Shown here: piece after piece, positions 1-10,787 of the stretch
Numbering within the stretch: position 1 is the stretch's first letter
Layout: every line of letters starts with the position of its first letter
Source: Spongospora subterranea f. sp. subterranea
Lineage: Eukaryota; Endomyxa: Phytomyxea; Phytomyxea; Plasmodiophorida
Assembly: GCA_049724395.1 (NCBI GenBank)
Contig: JAUGWO010000168.1
Span: 120,270-184,269, forward strand
Reading direction: 5' to 3'
Length of the DNA: 64,000 nucleotides
Position numbers and translations under genes: made by a program
The notes under the pieces: generated by a model
Databases searched by the model: none
Seen by the model: only the letters and a program-made list of their open reading frames with translations
Told to the model about the DNA's origin: nothing

Positions 1-47
1 AAATTACAAAGCGTTTAAGGCAATGAATACCCAGTCCTTGAATCTAA

Positions 48-1538
48 TTACCAATCATCGATTTGGGACCAGTCGGTTTTGATAACCCGCAGGTCGCTCG
101 AAGTAAGAAGCTCTCGAGCCATCGATGCCGCGATGTTAGGGCGCATTGCAAAATATACGGAGGATAACATCGCTATGGGAGCTCCAAACCATCTGCAAGA
201 CGATAAAGAATGCCATACACTGAAGCTTGCGTATAAAACGTTGATTGCCCGATAAAGCAACGCAACTCGGTAATTGATCATAGAAACTGGAACATCAGGA
301 GGCGCAACCAAATCAAGCTGCACTCAGGGTAAATGATAGTCAAACGCAATGGCAATCTTAAACATTTTACCATCCAACGTGAAATGGGAATCCCTGCACT
401 CGGCACCTGCATTTCGTCTATTACAGAGACGGCCGAGCACCACAAACGGAACAGAATGAGCATCTCGCGGTGAAGAATACGAAGACGACGCAATTTGAGA
501 GCAAGTAAGCGTCGGTATAGTATAAAAGAACAGAAAATCGGGGAAAAGAGGGAGATTAGCACGCCCATAGGAGTTGCCGCAACCGATAGAATACTTGCCA
601 CCCCTAATACGTTTCGAAGCTTGGGAAACAACCTGAGCAAGAACTCGCAAAGGAAAATGCCACTAAACCCAGCGGCAGCGCAGCCAGCACTAATGGCTTT
701 ACTATAGAAGACAAATGATCGGAAAGAATTCCAGCGAACCAGCATATGCAAAGTCAACCGCAATGAATACAAGTTCTTATACATTAAGCCAAGAAGTGAA
801 ACAATGCCGCCGTAATGCTTCCAAGGCATTTTTCTCAGTTGGTCTGACCTCCTTTGAGTCCCTGACGGAGATGATGGCGTGGCTTCCACATCAGATTTTG
901 ATGAAGATGGGGACGATACCAGACTAGAAGACGTGAATATGCGACGGTCCAATTGTTGTATATCTTCAACTGAAGACGGCTTCGAACGATCCGATTCTGG
1001 GGGATTAAATAAGCTCAATAAATCACTACTGCTACCACGTAGAGAGCTCGACTTTGACGTGCTAGAACTTAACGCTGGAGACCTTTCTTCAACTTTTCGA
1101 TCAATTTTGCGGGCAGCAACGGTTTGGTCCCCAGGAGCATTTACCGGTGGCGGTTGTTCTGCCACGCCAGAATGAATTACAGGTGGCGCTCCGGATTTCA
1201 CAGCTCGCGAATCAGTATGTATTCTAACTCTATCTGCATATGCGAAGAGAGACCGTTCCAGAACTGCTATGGTCAAACCGATGTCGCGGATTTCGTCTGA
1301 GATGCTCCCGTGACTATAGCATCGTTTACAAGCCACGACAGCATGGCATACATTGTCAATCTGAAATAGGTCCTGAATTGACAGAAAAACATCGCATGTA
1401 AATGTGTCTTACAGCTGTCGAGGTTCGGAGCAGTTCTTTTGTGGCATAGCGGGCCCAGCCCTTGGCCGTAAATATATTCTCATTCTGGATGCCTACCGAT
1501 TCCGCCTTTGACCGATGCCTTGTGTGCCTGACGGCCAT
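48..1538 (-). CDS. Multi-pass membrane protein of unknown family
   Basis: I join three exons: 1413-1538, 371-1372 and 48-317. The introns are 40 nt (1373-1412) and 53 nt (318-370), both GT-AG and both phase 0, giving about 465 residues with no internal stop. The ATG at 1538 is the first in frame. Residues ~1-100 are soluble with a few cysteines. Residues ~100-220 are a Ser/Pro-rich low-complexity linker. After that come several hydrophobic stretches, for example around GFSGIFLCEFLLRLF and VLGVASILSVAATPMGVLI, then a final exon with further hydrophobic segments ending in ...TDWSQIDDW. The frame continuity across both splices makes the gene convincing, but I do not recognise the family. A peroxin-like membrane protein was considered and could not be supported. 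Confidence 0.6.
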
Positions 1539-2404
1539 GATGATATCGGCAAGATGTTAATATCGTTCATGCACCCTAATGGTAAGTGATCGGGGAGGTG
1601 ATGGGAAGTGGAGTGGATAGTAAACTATGCACTGATGCACATAAGGGAGGATTAATAAGGGGGGGGGGGGGGGGGAAGGAGTAACGACTCGACCGGGGGG
1701 ATAGACCAGAACGCGGCACATCCTCCATTACACGATCCGTGGGTCGCATCCCAGCAAATACTATTTTTTCAACGTGAAAACGGCGAATCGATCACCCGCA
1801 TACGAGCTCAAATGTATTCAAACTTGAGAATCCCTGCTCGAGGGGTCATTTGTCACTCGTCTACACATTTTGACAACGAAATTAGCATCAGCAAGTACGT
1901 TCGGAGCAGTTATGTAAGTGTTGGTGCTTGTGAGGATATCAATCTCCAATTGGCAGATCGAATACGCACGCATCAGTTTAAACGTCAACATTGCCGGTTA
2001 CAAAAAAAAATCAGCGAACCTTTCGGTTTAGTTGAGCGTTGATGCTTTGAAAAATGGGGTGGACCTTGACCAAACGTTTTCCAGAATCGGCTATAGTCCC
2101 GCTGCAGATACGAGTGAGGTCAGTGCCAATATATGACTCGTTCAGTGATGAGTTTATCGGGAGCGGTTTCCCCCCTCAACTTCCCTGTGGGCTGCCTGGC
2201 ATACACTTCTGCTGGCGCCAGGTTCTGGGACACTCAACATCATATAATAAGGCAGGGGCGAGAGGCTCATTCGCCGTTGTCGATCCCTGATCTTCTGGAG
2301 TGTAGTTCAAGCAGGTTTCTTGTATACATGCCAAAGCGGCCATAGACGAAAATATATCGAGAATTCCGATTGCTACCAGGGTTTATTTCAGACTCCAACA
2401 GGCC
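1539..2404. other. Gap with poly-G tract; no supported gene
   Basis: This stretch lies between two divergently placed genes. It holds a run of 17 G at 1659-1675 and two plus-strand open frames (1812-2042 and 2054-2290) with no recognisable motif. The second half may contain the promoter and 5' leader of the ABHD18-like gene that begins at 2405. The poly-G run is the longest homopolymer I noticed here and could be an assembly weak point. Confidence 0.5.
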
Positions 2405-3668
2405 ATGACCACTAGGCAATGGGTCAGTTGGGCATTGGGGTATATCGACGATATAGCTATTGGAGCTATCAGGTTTTTTGAAGGGAAAACTTATTTCGAC
2501 GGTGGAGTTGGTGATGTCGGAGGCCTCGAAAAATCCGAAAAACTCATGAAACGGGTCTGCCTTGGAGAAGATTCCGTTCCTGAAATGCAAAACCTTGTAT
2601 GGAACACAACCAAAAAAGAAAATAATGAATTAAGAGGACCGATTATTGAAGAGGCCACTTTCAACGCTCCATTTTCTGATCTCGTTCCCGACGAATGTAA
2701 ATCGGCCCATTTTCAGCTGATTCGCCCAGCTGTTGGAAAAGTTCGAGGTGGGTTATTCTATCATCTCGGCAATAGTATCATAATTCCAATTACAAGATAG
2801 GTGTTGTGATTCACTTTCAAATGACGGCGGATGAAACATTCAGCTTCAGGCGAAACCATATCGCTGGAAAACTGGTTTCATCTGGCATTGCTTCCATACT
2901 ATTGATGGCACCACTGTATGATACACGATCAAAGTGCATAATACTTGGCTGAACTTTCGCCATAAACAGATATGGGAGTCGACGCCCCAGTGATCAAGAA
3001 CGCCATTACGTCAGGAATATTTCTGACCTTATTCAAGCTGGAATCGTCGGCATATTTGAAGGCGTTATGCTGGTTAACTGGTGCCGTGCTGAGTTTCCTG
3101 ATGCACAAATATGCTTGACTGGAATTTCGGCTGGAGCTGTCCCTGCGGCAGGGACAGGTTTATTGAGCGCAGGTCCTGTTGCTGTTGTCCCGTGTATCGG
3201 CGCCGGATCGCCTCAACCCTTTATAAATGGAGCTTTGTCTTCTCATGTCAACTGGGAAAGTATCACCAAATCATTAGGTATCAGACACACTCCCTGTATT
3301 TCAAATTGATCATCTAAACTCCAGGAAAACGCGATCCTAATGAGGCTCGACTGTATTTGACTGAACTATTCGCAAGGGTCCATTTACGTCGTATCTCGGA
3401 TTGGCGAAAGGAAGCTGGCAATCCACCGTCATTGGTGTCAATAAGCGTTGCGGCATCTAATGACAGATGCGTTTTGCCCGATGAGAGTCAAGAGTTGCAT
3501 AATCTTTTGGCCGGGGCAAGTAGCCATGAAGAAATGTTGTGGATAATCGGCGGGCATGCGACGTCGATCCACAAGGCAGGATCACAGTTCGTTCCCATTA
3601 TCGAACGAGCCATTGACATTCTGCAACAATCTAACGCGACTGTAGTCGATACACCAACACTGTCATAG
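2405..3668 (+). CDS. ABHD18: ABHD18 (DUF2048) alpha/beta-hydrolase-like protein
   Basis: Four exons join cleanly: 2405-2747, 2801-2915, 2970-3277 and 3325-3668. The introns are 53, 54 and 47 nt. The product follows the ABHD18/DUF2048 family from end to end: HFQLIRPAVGKVRGVVIHFQ matches the strand before the lid, then SGIASILLMAPLYGSRRPSD, NISDLIQAGI, the nucleophile elbow GISAG (G-x-S-x-G, serine at ~3130) and a C-terminal IIGGHATSIH histidine box. Family members are predicted serine hydrolases of poorly known substrate, and animal ABHD18 has been linked to mitochondrial lipid metabolism. The start at 2405 gives about 95 residues before the conserved core, similar to the human protein. It lies 112 bp upstream of, and co-directional with, the DNA glycosylase gene. 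Confidence 0.85.
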
Positions 3669-3780
3669 GTGTACTCATTCAATACAGTCGCCGATGCAGT
3701 TAATATTGACTGGTTGTAACGATCTTATGGACTTAATCGCGTTCCGTGGTGACCTTTGAGTAACGAACGGATACGTGGAG

Positions 3781-4517
3781 ATGACGGAAGAAGATGAAGA
3801 GGAGATGCCAAAACCTTTGCAACGCTGTAAATGGCTTGGTACTGATTGCACGATCACGCGAGGTGAAGATATTGACAATTTCTGGGTTTGTTGATTAGGC
3901 GATCCAGATGCTGGGAAATTTTCGGAATCAAAAACGTTGATGTTGGAATATCACGACAATGAATGGTGTCCGCAAGTTGTCCAGAATGACGACAGATACC
4001 TGTTTGAGATGTTGACATTATCTGGTGCCCAATCGGGATTGTCTTGGGCAGTTGTTTTGAAGAAACGAGAAGCGTACCGTGCTGCCTATGCAGGATGGTC
4101 CATTGAAGAGATTGCTGGATTCGATCTTGACATAGTTGAAGCGATGTTGAGTCAAAGTTCTGGAATAATACGAAACCGTCGAAAGATTCTGGCTTCTATC
4201 AGCAATGCTCAGAGGTTTTTGAAGCTTTGTGAAAACCGATCATTTTTAGCATATCTTTTTTGGAACGGCTGCCTAGCAACTTGCGAAAACGATTCAGAAG
4301 AATGGACGATCCACCTGTTCCAGCCCAGTCGCTAGCTTCCAATGCGATATCCAAAGACTTGATCTCGCATAAGTTCAAATATGTCGGTCCCATAATTATA
4401 CAAGCATTTTTACAATCAATCGGACTGATTCGAGGACACGACTGGTCATGTCATAGGCATATTCGCCACAAATCTGAGACGATCATGACCTCCCCAAATA
4501 ACTTTATAAAATCTTAG
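3781..4517 (+). CDS. TAG: DNA-3-methyladenine glycosylase I (Tag-like)
   Basis: Exon 1 (3781-3838) encodes an acidic lead plus CKWLG. A 60-nt intron follows, then exon 2 from 3899. The protein aligns with bacterial Tag: YHDNEWCPQ, LFEMLTLSGAQSGLSW, VLKKREAYRAAY, SSGIIRNRRKILA and, near the end, HKFKYVGPIIIQAFLQSIGL with a C-terminal His/Cys zinc-binding tail. It excises 3-methyladenine from alkylated DNA in base-excision repair. There is a frame change near the T6 run at 4255-4260: the first frame reads FLAYLF and the continuation RLPSNLRKRFRR is in another frame. A 35-nt intron (about 4215-4249) could bridge it, but it would remove conserved residues, so a one-base homopolymer indel is more likely. 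Tag-type enzymes are mainly bacterial; presence here may reflect ancient transfer. Confidence 0.85.
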
Positions 4518-4530
4518 TTGCATAACTCTA

Positions 4531-5756
4531 TTATTCACTGACTTGTCGAAATAAGTCCATAATCGTTCGTTCTTCCGAGGGATTTAGCATCAGTTTGAGA
4601 TTTTGATCCTCCTTCTCTGCCAAGTCCGGTCGGATTTCTTCTTGAAAACCGTCTCGTTTCTTAGATCTCTTGGTCCTCCGTGCACAGATTCCTGAGGGCT
4701 ATGGCACGCATGAGTAATGTTTTCGCTAAACATTAATCCCTTACAGATTCTGCTATTTCTAAAAGGTCGTCGGTTGTGTGACAAACTTGCTGACCGCCTG
4801 TTTCTGCTTCCAATTTTCTCTTCTGCGAAATACGTTTCGTAGGTACCGGTTTAGGACCTAGAACTTCGTCGCAGAACTCCATGATAGTATTACACGCCTA
4901 AAAAACACAACGGTTGTTGATGAGTACAGCCTTTACAATTGCCGATTGATAAACACCTGGATCCAATCTTTACTGGTGGCTTGACATTTGGCCTTCAGTT
5001 GTTTGACATCAAGTTTAACTTTGAGCCGTTTCCCACACAAAAACAAAGTTGCGGCGATTATTGAAGGGGTTGCCTCATCTTTCGCCGCTCGGTTTCGCAG
5101 ATTTCCGAACAACTCTTGATGTCTGATTGTTCAAGGGTAAAAGCGCTTACTTTTTTATTCGTAACCATGATTTTGACCAACCTGGCCTTATACTTTTCTA
5201 AAATACGAGTTGCATATGGAAGCAAAGATATGCAGCCAAACTGTACAGCGAGCTGTTTGATATCCAGAGTCGCTATTCCTAGAGCGTTCCTAACAAGCTG
5301 GCCAGCCAGGCAGATTAGAATAGAGAACCTCGGAATAACCGACGAGTCACTTTACTTGAAATGTTTTGCTATAAACTTTATCATTAGTGCCTATTCTCAA
5401 ACTGAGCAGTTATATATATATTTAGATTGACAGATGTTTACCTGAGTATTTCAAAGCCAGCTCACGCGGAAACTCGTCTTGATCGCAACTACGGTTTCAA
5501 GGAAATCAGAGAAATATAAATCAAAATCGGTTGACTGCATTACACAATCGAGGAGAGATGCAAGCATACGACATTTCGGCAAATTTCGCCCTGCAAATTT
5601 CCAACTCGGTTCATTTAAAGAATGTAACGACGTGAACCATTGAACCTCTCCTAAGCTTCGGATACGAATACGAGATTGCCTAGCCAGTTCTTCAGCTTTC
5701 GCCCTAACTGCTTTATCAAAAATGTTCAATCTTCCGCTCAGCACCGATATGTCCAT
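4531..5756 (-). CDS. ORC6: Origin recognition complex subunit 6
   Basis: The start ATG is at 5756 and the stop TAA at 4531, with about seven short exons. The N-terminus (DKAVRAKAEELARQSRIRI) matches the ORC6 helix with its KAEEYLRLSR signature. Next come EICRNVVCLHLSSI and CDQDEFPRELALKYSG, then the second TFIIB/cyclin-like fold with DIKQLAVQFGCISLLPYATR, which is diagnostic. Then come ATPSIIAATLFLCGKRLKV, a linker with KRISQKRKLEAE and a C-terminal acidic/helical tail ending LFRQVSE. ORC6 binds DNA and supports MCM loading at replication origins. The central exon borders near 5340-5400 are uncertain; one solution needs a 27-nt intron. Its start lies 198 bp from the divergent gene beginning at 5955. 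Confidence 0.85.
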
Positions 5757-5954
5757 TAACAGTTCGGTCGCATTGCCAATGAAACAAACGCTCCCGATCA
5801 GTTGGCGAACCCAAGTGCGCGAGCTCCAGCTGTATCGACTGGGTATCGTAGACCTCCCCAGTCGAACTATGTACACACTGACAAGTGGGAATGATGTTGA
5901 AGTTGGGCAGGCGAAAGTCGGAGAAATCACGCTAATCTCGACGTAAATTCGATA
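5757..5954. promoter_or_regulatory. Candidate bidirectional promoter
   Basis: These 198 bp separate the start codons of two divergent genes, ORC6 on the minus strand and a small membrane protein on the plus strand, so both promoters must lie here or overlap the coding ends. Open frames on both strands through this stretch show no family similarity. No clear TATA box is visible. Confidence 0.4.
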
Positions 5955-6276
5955 ATGCCCTCAACAAGCTCATTCCATCTGATTTTATGTATATTGATCG
6001 ACCTCGTTGGATGCCTATCGTATTTTCTGCCTGGTTTTGGAGAGATATTCGATGTACTCTGGGCTCCGATAAGGTATCACTTCACCCCTTGCTGATGATG
6101 CCCATCGCCACCGACAACTGATCGCTCACAGTGCTATATGCATTCGATATCTACTGCCCGACCCTCGGCTATCGTCACTTGCCTATATCGCTTTCTTTGA
6201 AGAGTTATTGCCAGGTACAGACTTTATACCGACCGCCACTTTAGGATGGATTTATTATCATTACCATCTTCTATAA
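5955..6276 (+). CDS. Small two-segment membrane protein (G-E-x-x-D-x-x-WAP type)
   Basis: Two exons, 5955-6073 and 6132-6276, are split by a 58-nt GT-AG intron, giving about 87 residues. The first hydrophobic segment leads into SYFLPGFGEIFDVLWAPIS. The second half contains FFEELLPGTDFIPTATLGW. I recall this paired signature (L-P-G-x-G-E...D...WAP, then EE-LPxTDxIPTAT-W) from small conserved membrane proteins of plants and protists with no established function. Both halves being conserved across the splice makes the gene convincing although it is short. It shares its upstream region with ORC6. Confidence 0.7.
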
Positions 6277-6318
6277 TCTGTGCAGTTCGGTAACTGAACT
6301 TCGCCATTAATTTGTCAG

Positions 6319-7660
6319 CTACATCATCAGTTTTATATTCTCGAGAAGATTTTCACCCCTCTGATTACTCATCAACTGTTCAAGCTCAATAAACCAAGTA
6401 GTCCAAGCAACAACTTCTTCTTCGTCCAGCTCCGCGATCTTATCGAACCATTTGAAATCGCGTAGGACCGATCTGATTGACTTGACATACGAGTCATTGC
6501 ACTGTTGCAGGATCGTTTTTTTCAGCCTTTCAAGAAGATGTTGCCGATCACCTACTTCGATATCCTGAACGGCAGACTTTCCACGCGATTGTTGCAACAT
6601 TTTACGCAACGCAATTGGCGGTAAATCATTAAGATCATCAAGCGTGAGATTGCGAACTCCAAACGGGAACTTGATTGGGGCCATAAACTTCTCTCGCACC
6701 AGTGCGTTTGAGAGAATGTGCCTCAAAAACTGATCACTAGCTCCAAATGGGACCCGGATTCGTCGCTCCTTGAGAGCAGTCACCAATCCATCATATTCGA
6801 GCTCGGATGGTTGAACAGCACATGATAATAACAGAGATTTTCGTCTGATCTGCAGCAACAGATCAAGCCTAAACTCTTGCTCTTGGATTGTCCCTGAAGT
6901 CGGAAGTCCAACTGCTTGCAGAGTGTTCTGTGTGGACGAATGACGAAGGCGCCTTAGCTTTTCTAGGCATTCGGCTTGGTTTAGGTCTGCGATTGATTCA
7001 CGCATCTCCCTTCAGAACTGCTTCTTCCTCTTCAACAAGAGTAGCTTCCTTTCTCAGCTCGACTCGCAGAGATGCCACATTCTTGGCAAGCGTGTTCGTC
7101 GTATTGAGATTTCTTAGTAGGCACTCTTGCTGAATCAGTTCTTTGCGCCGATCCGTTGCTCGTCGGAGATCAGTCGTAAACACGCGGCTGAGGACGTCTC
7201 TAAGCTCGACAGCGCTCACATCATCATGAGGTACAAATGATGAATCGATTTTCTTCACTTCCATTAGCAGAGCGTCTGTATCCATGTCATCGAGCTTCGT
7301 TATGCTCTCGGCGTTGCATAATGTTTGCAATCCGATTTCAGGCGTGCCGAGAAGATTATCAAGTTCTTCCTCGTTCGAGATTCGGCTACCCAAAAGCTCC
7401 ATCCTTAACTGAACATTGCTGCTGGCGGCAGCGACCAAGCACCTGATGTTGTTTTGAAGTTCGCTCTTGGTCCTCGCCAAGGTTGGCCAGATAGAGATAG
7501 GAGGGCTGGTCAAATCGAATATGATCTCCGTATTCATTTCCGAGAATTTCAGTTGTCTGTCGATAACAATCAAACTTTCGCTCGTTCTTCTCGTTCGTTT
7601 AGGTCGTCTGTACGTTAGTGGAGCCATCAACTCTCGTTTTTTATACATCATGGACTCCAT
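6319..7660 (-). CDS. Unknown protein with several SAP-like helical motifs
   Basis: Two long open frames (7660 to ~6998 and ~7005 to 6319) abut and overlap by a few bases; with a single-base shift near 7000 they form one protein of about 445 residues. I place the start at the ATG at 7660, giving the basic opening MESMMYKKREL. The protein is leucine-rich and helical. Three stretches look like SAP or LETM-type 35-residue motifs: one around DDVSAVELRDVLSRVF, one around LEKLRRLRHSSTQNTLQAVG followed by GLPTSG, and one around DLNDLPPIALRKMLQQSRG. SAP motifs often bind DNA or RNA, but this assignment is weak. No intron explains the frame change. It faces the UPF0235 gene across about 195 bp. Confidence 0.5.
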
Positions 7661-7855
7661 AACCGATACCATCCAGTTTTCGTTCGGGAAACAGTGACGG
7701 ATTGGACAATGAAGTTCCGTTATCCAGGATAAACCAGGGAATAATTCGCCCATGAGTCACGCCAAACCGGAAGACTTGCCGATCAGCTTCCAACATCGCG
7801 TAAATGACTTTGCAGACCGTTGATCGATCCGATAAGTCAATCGGGGTCCGAAGCA

Positions 7856-8258
7856 ATGTCCAGTGCGCTGTGGCGATTTCCGAGCATGTCTGGCGCCCGT
7901 CGAGCGGCTGTGTTTGGGAGCGACGATCTGGTGAAGATATCGGTCATGGTCAAACCTAACGCTAAGGCGACATCAGTCACCGATATGGGGGAAACCGTTG
8001 GGATTAGGCTTGCAGCGCCACCCAGGGTACGTGATAAATGTATCGGGCTTCGTGAACAAGTATAGCTCATTTTAAATCCAGGACGGTGCTGCTAACATTG
8101 AACTTTGCAAATTTTTTGCCAAGCTGTTTGGGTTGGCAAAACGTGACGTCAGCGTTGATCATGGGGGCAGTTCTCGAACCAAAATCGTTCTTTGCAAGGG
8201 AATTACTGTTCAATCCGCTATTAATATACTACAGAATGCTATTCAATTGTATTTTTAA
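7856..8258 (+). CDS. UPF0235 / DUF167 family protein (C15orf40/YggU-like)
   Basis: Exon 1 (7856-8026) and exon 2 (8082-8258) are joined over a 55-nt GT-AG intron at phase 0, giving about 115 residues. The core matches DUF167: VSVMVKPNAKATSVTD, IRLAAPPRDGAANIELCKFF (residues on both sides of the splice), LAKRDVSVDHGGSSRTKIV. The N-terminal 30 residues are Arg/Ser-rich and could be a mitochondrial targeting peptide. The biochemical role of this small alpha/beta fold is not settled. The tandem array begins 132 bp past its stop codon. Confidence 0.85.
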
Positions 8259-8390
8259 ATACTCAGTAGTTGCGATAAACTCGGTTTACACAGTAATGTA
8301 TTGCGTATTGGTGAAAATGGACCAACAAACAGAAAATCTCCCAGTTTTGTTTTCGCCAGAGCTAGGACCTTGATGTCGGTTCCTATGGCC

Positions 8391-9136
8391 GTAGCCCCTT
8401 AGTGTCAGAGTGGCCATATGTTCACCTAACGCTCGCGTAGCCCCCTTAGTGTCAGAGTGGCCATATATTCACCTAACTCTCGCGTAGCCCCTTAGTGTCA
8501 GAGTGGCCATATGTTCACCTAACGCTCGCGTAGCCCCCTTAGTGTCAGAGTGGCCATATATTCACCTAACTCTCGCGTAGCCCCTTAGTGTCAGAGTGGC
8601 CATATGTTCGCGCTCGCGTAGCCCCCTTAGTGTCAGAGTGGCCATATATTCACCTAACTCTCGCGTAGCCCCCTTAGTGCCCCCTTAGTGTCAGAGAGTG
8701 GCCATATATTCACCTAACTCTCGCGTAGCCTTTAGTGTCAGAGTGGCCATACGTTCACCTAACGCTCGCGTAGCCCCCTTAGTGTCAGAGTGGCCATATA
8801 TTCACCTAACTCTCGCGTAGCCCCTTAGTGTCAGAGTGGCCATATGTTCACCTAACGCTCGCGTAGCCCCCTTAGTGTCAGAGTGGCCATATATTCACCT
8901 AACTCTCGCGTAGCCCCTTAGTGTCAGAGTGGCCATATGTTCACCTAACGCTCGCGTAGCCCCCTTAGTGTCAGAGTGGCCATATATTCACCTAACTCTC
9001 GCGTAGCCTTTAGTGTCAGAGTGGCCATACGTTCACCTAACGCTCGCGTAGCCCCCTTAGTGTCAGAGTGGCCATATATTCACCTAACTCTCGCGTAGCC
9101 CCTTAGTGTCAGAGTGGCCATATGTTCACCCAACTC
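8391..9136 (+). repeat. Minisatellite: 16 units of ~46 bp in an A/B alternation
   Basis: Units begin GTAGCCCCTTAGTGTCAGAG and end CTCGC. Two subtypes alternate. Type A (45-46 bp) has CATATGTTCACCTAACGCTC and type B (47 bp) has CATATATTCACCTAACTCTC with an extra C. Unit starts are 8391, 8437, 8484, 8530, 8577 (a 41-bp short unit), 8618, 8665 (60 bp, internal duplication), 8725, 8770, 8817, 8863, 8910, 8956, 9003, 9048 and 9095 (partial). The variant type-A units at 8725 and 9003 share CATACG and are 278 bp apart, so a six-unit block was itself copied. The units show no spacer-like variation. Confidence 0.97.
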
Positions 9137-9188
9137 AGTATATAATCTGTCGCTGATCACAACGATAACGAACGGTTCCCCGACGGGG

Positions 9189-9807
9189 ATGGACGATCAG
9201 CTAGCAGAAGACCCTGGGTCATTGCAGGAGCCAGCACACAAAAATGGGCGCCGCTGGAACCGGTTCATCGAGGTTCTGGATCGGACTTTGGAACGGTCGT
9301 TGAATGAGGGAATAGTTGCCAATACCGCAAATGGTCTTGGCAATCCAACGTTGGTCAACGATTGTCTTGCTCAAATGCTGCTCATTGTTCGGGCGAATAT
9401 CAAGGTCAGCACTATCTCCTCAACATATGATTACAGTCGTCACTGCCCTCCTAGAGCGAATTCGTTGAGATTGCCAATTACTGGGATCTTCCATCAAAAT
9501 TACAATTGATGGACGATATTGAGCGACGGCAGCCTATTCGACAAGACGGTCGTCGTGTGTCAGTTAAACTGCTTCAAATGATTTTTTTTTTGCTGATCCA
9601 CAATTCAGATTAGCCCCGCTGCCCGTTCCGGTCAACGAAACTGCTGCAAGGAAGGCTATTGATTTGAAGAGACAAAACAACGAACATCTCCGAGAAATAT
9701 TACTGGCGAAAGAGAAGGAGAATCAAGATTTACAGCGGCGTATTGCAGAGTTGGATAAGTCTGCAGCAACTCTGGCTTCAACTGTTAAACAATGTGCACA
9801 AGGCTAA
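9189..9807 (+). CDS. PMF1: PMF1/Nnf1-like kinetochore (MIS12 complex) protein
   Basis: Three exons: 9189-9404, 9455-9558 and 9609-9807, with two 50-nt GT-AG introns. The product is about 172 residues, predominantly helical. RWNRFIEVLDRTLERSL resembles the start of the Nnf1/PMF1 fold. SEFVEIANYWDLPSKLQLMD followed by DIERRQPIR resembles the PMF1 stretch ending in a predicted linker before the coiled coil. The C-terminal exon (NNEHLREILLAKEKENQDLQ and on) is a strong coiled coil. Nnf1/PMF1 is one of four subunits of the MIS12 complex that links centromeric chromatin to the NDC80 microtubule coupler. The gene model is sound; the family call is moderate because Nnf1 diverges fast. The start lies 53 bp past the minisatellite. 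Confidence 0.6.
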
Positions 9808-10352
9808 ATAAACACCAATATTTATTGAGTTTACTGTCATTTGATTGTATGGGCTGTGATGTCAAACAATATGATTGTCTATCGCATAGATATCGATGTC
9901 GTTCTACGATTTTTTTTCTGGCAAACTGACCCCGAATGCGTTCAGACATGTGTCATTGACGAAGGGCGGGGTAAATGACTTGGAGTTTCGAAAGGACTTG
10001 CGAGCGTGTCGCCCGATTGTGGCTATTGAGACTGAGCCTAACGCCTCTCGTCGTTGATTGCACAATGAAAGTTGGGGAAAAACCCCAATGAGAAATGCTG
10101 GGTCAGAAGTAGTGGTTTCGGTGAGCCATTCGTATTGCTCCTGGGAGTCTGGGTTGCTGTCCTAACAGGTTCCTGGCGCTTCTGCAGTCTTTCTGCTGCC
10201 CCAATTCGTTCACCATACAATGCCCGACTTTCACACCGTCTAAAATGTACCATCCTGTGCCTACGTTTGTCCCACCATCGCTCAGGTTTGAGCGGAAACA
10301 TCAGAAGCAAATGCCATGGTGGCTGAATTTAAGCAACGAACATCATGCGACA
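9808..10352. other. No supported gene
   Basis: The stretch contains short overlapping open frames on both strands (for example 10038-10310 minus) with no recognisable motif. It may include the decayed 3' part of the DDE transposase that lies just downstream on the plus coordinate axis. Confidence 0.4.
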
Positions 10353-10787
10353 TCATGCGATTCTTTGTCTAATAAATAAGGTCGCTGTTATCTCAAACCC
10401 GTCTGCATTCTTTCCGAGTTTGATTATGGTAGCGGCAGCAGGTGGAAGTTCGGGGTGAAGCGGTTGCCGTTCAGGGGATAGCTGGAGTCTACCATGGCAT
10501 TCGCAAACGAACTCCGACACCATAACGCTTTTACCTTTGCCTTTCTGGCGCTGTGGCCGATGATCCATGTCCATCCACACAGTTTTCTTACCATCAAAAG
10601 CACTAAGACAGTTTTTATCTTGAACGACCTTGATTAAGGGTCGTTCATCAGTTCGTAACTCTGGGGTGATAACTTCATCTCATTTCTCGAATATGTGTAA
10701 ACATTCCGGTCGTGGAAATTTTTTGCGATATTCAACAACCTCACTACGCTCATGGCCGTCGATGTAAAAGACCTTCGCCTTGCACCA
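10353..10787 (-). mobile_element. Decayed DDE transposase fragment of a fungal-type DNA transposon
   Basis: Read on the minus strand from ~10787, one frame gives CKAKVFYIDGHERSEVVEYR, then LIKVVQDKNCLSAFDGKK and QRQKGKGKSVMVSEFVCECH. The Y-x-D-G-HER-x-x-VV-x-YR and KGKG-x-x-x-MVS-x-F motifs are those of a transposase family I know mainly from basidiomycete and glomeromycote genomes. One in-frame stop follows HIFEK, and the expected catalytic downstream part is unreadable, so this is a relic. No terminal repeats were found around it. Confidence 0.6.

Noticed and set aside
1812-2290. Additional N-terminal exons of ABHD18
   Set aside because: The frames do not resemble the family N-terminus, and the ATG at 2405 already gives the expected length.
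5451-5930. Single 159-residue minus-strand protein
   Set aside because: The open frame reads through two introns and upstream DNA; ORC6 homology shows the real exons and the start at 5756.
8391-9136. CRISPR-like array
   Set aside because: Units abut directly and vary only by small substitutions; there are no unique spacers. It is a minisatellite in a eukaryotic genome.
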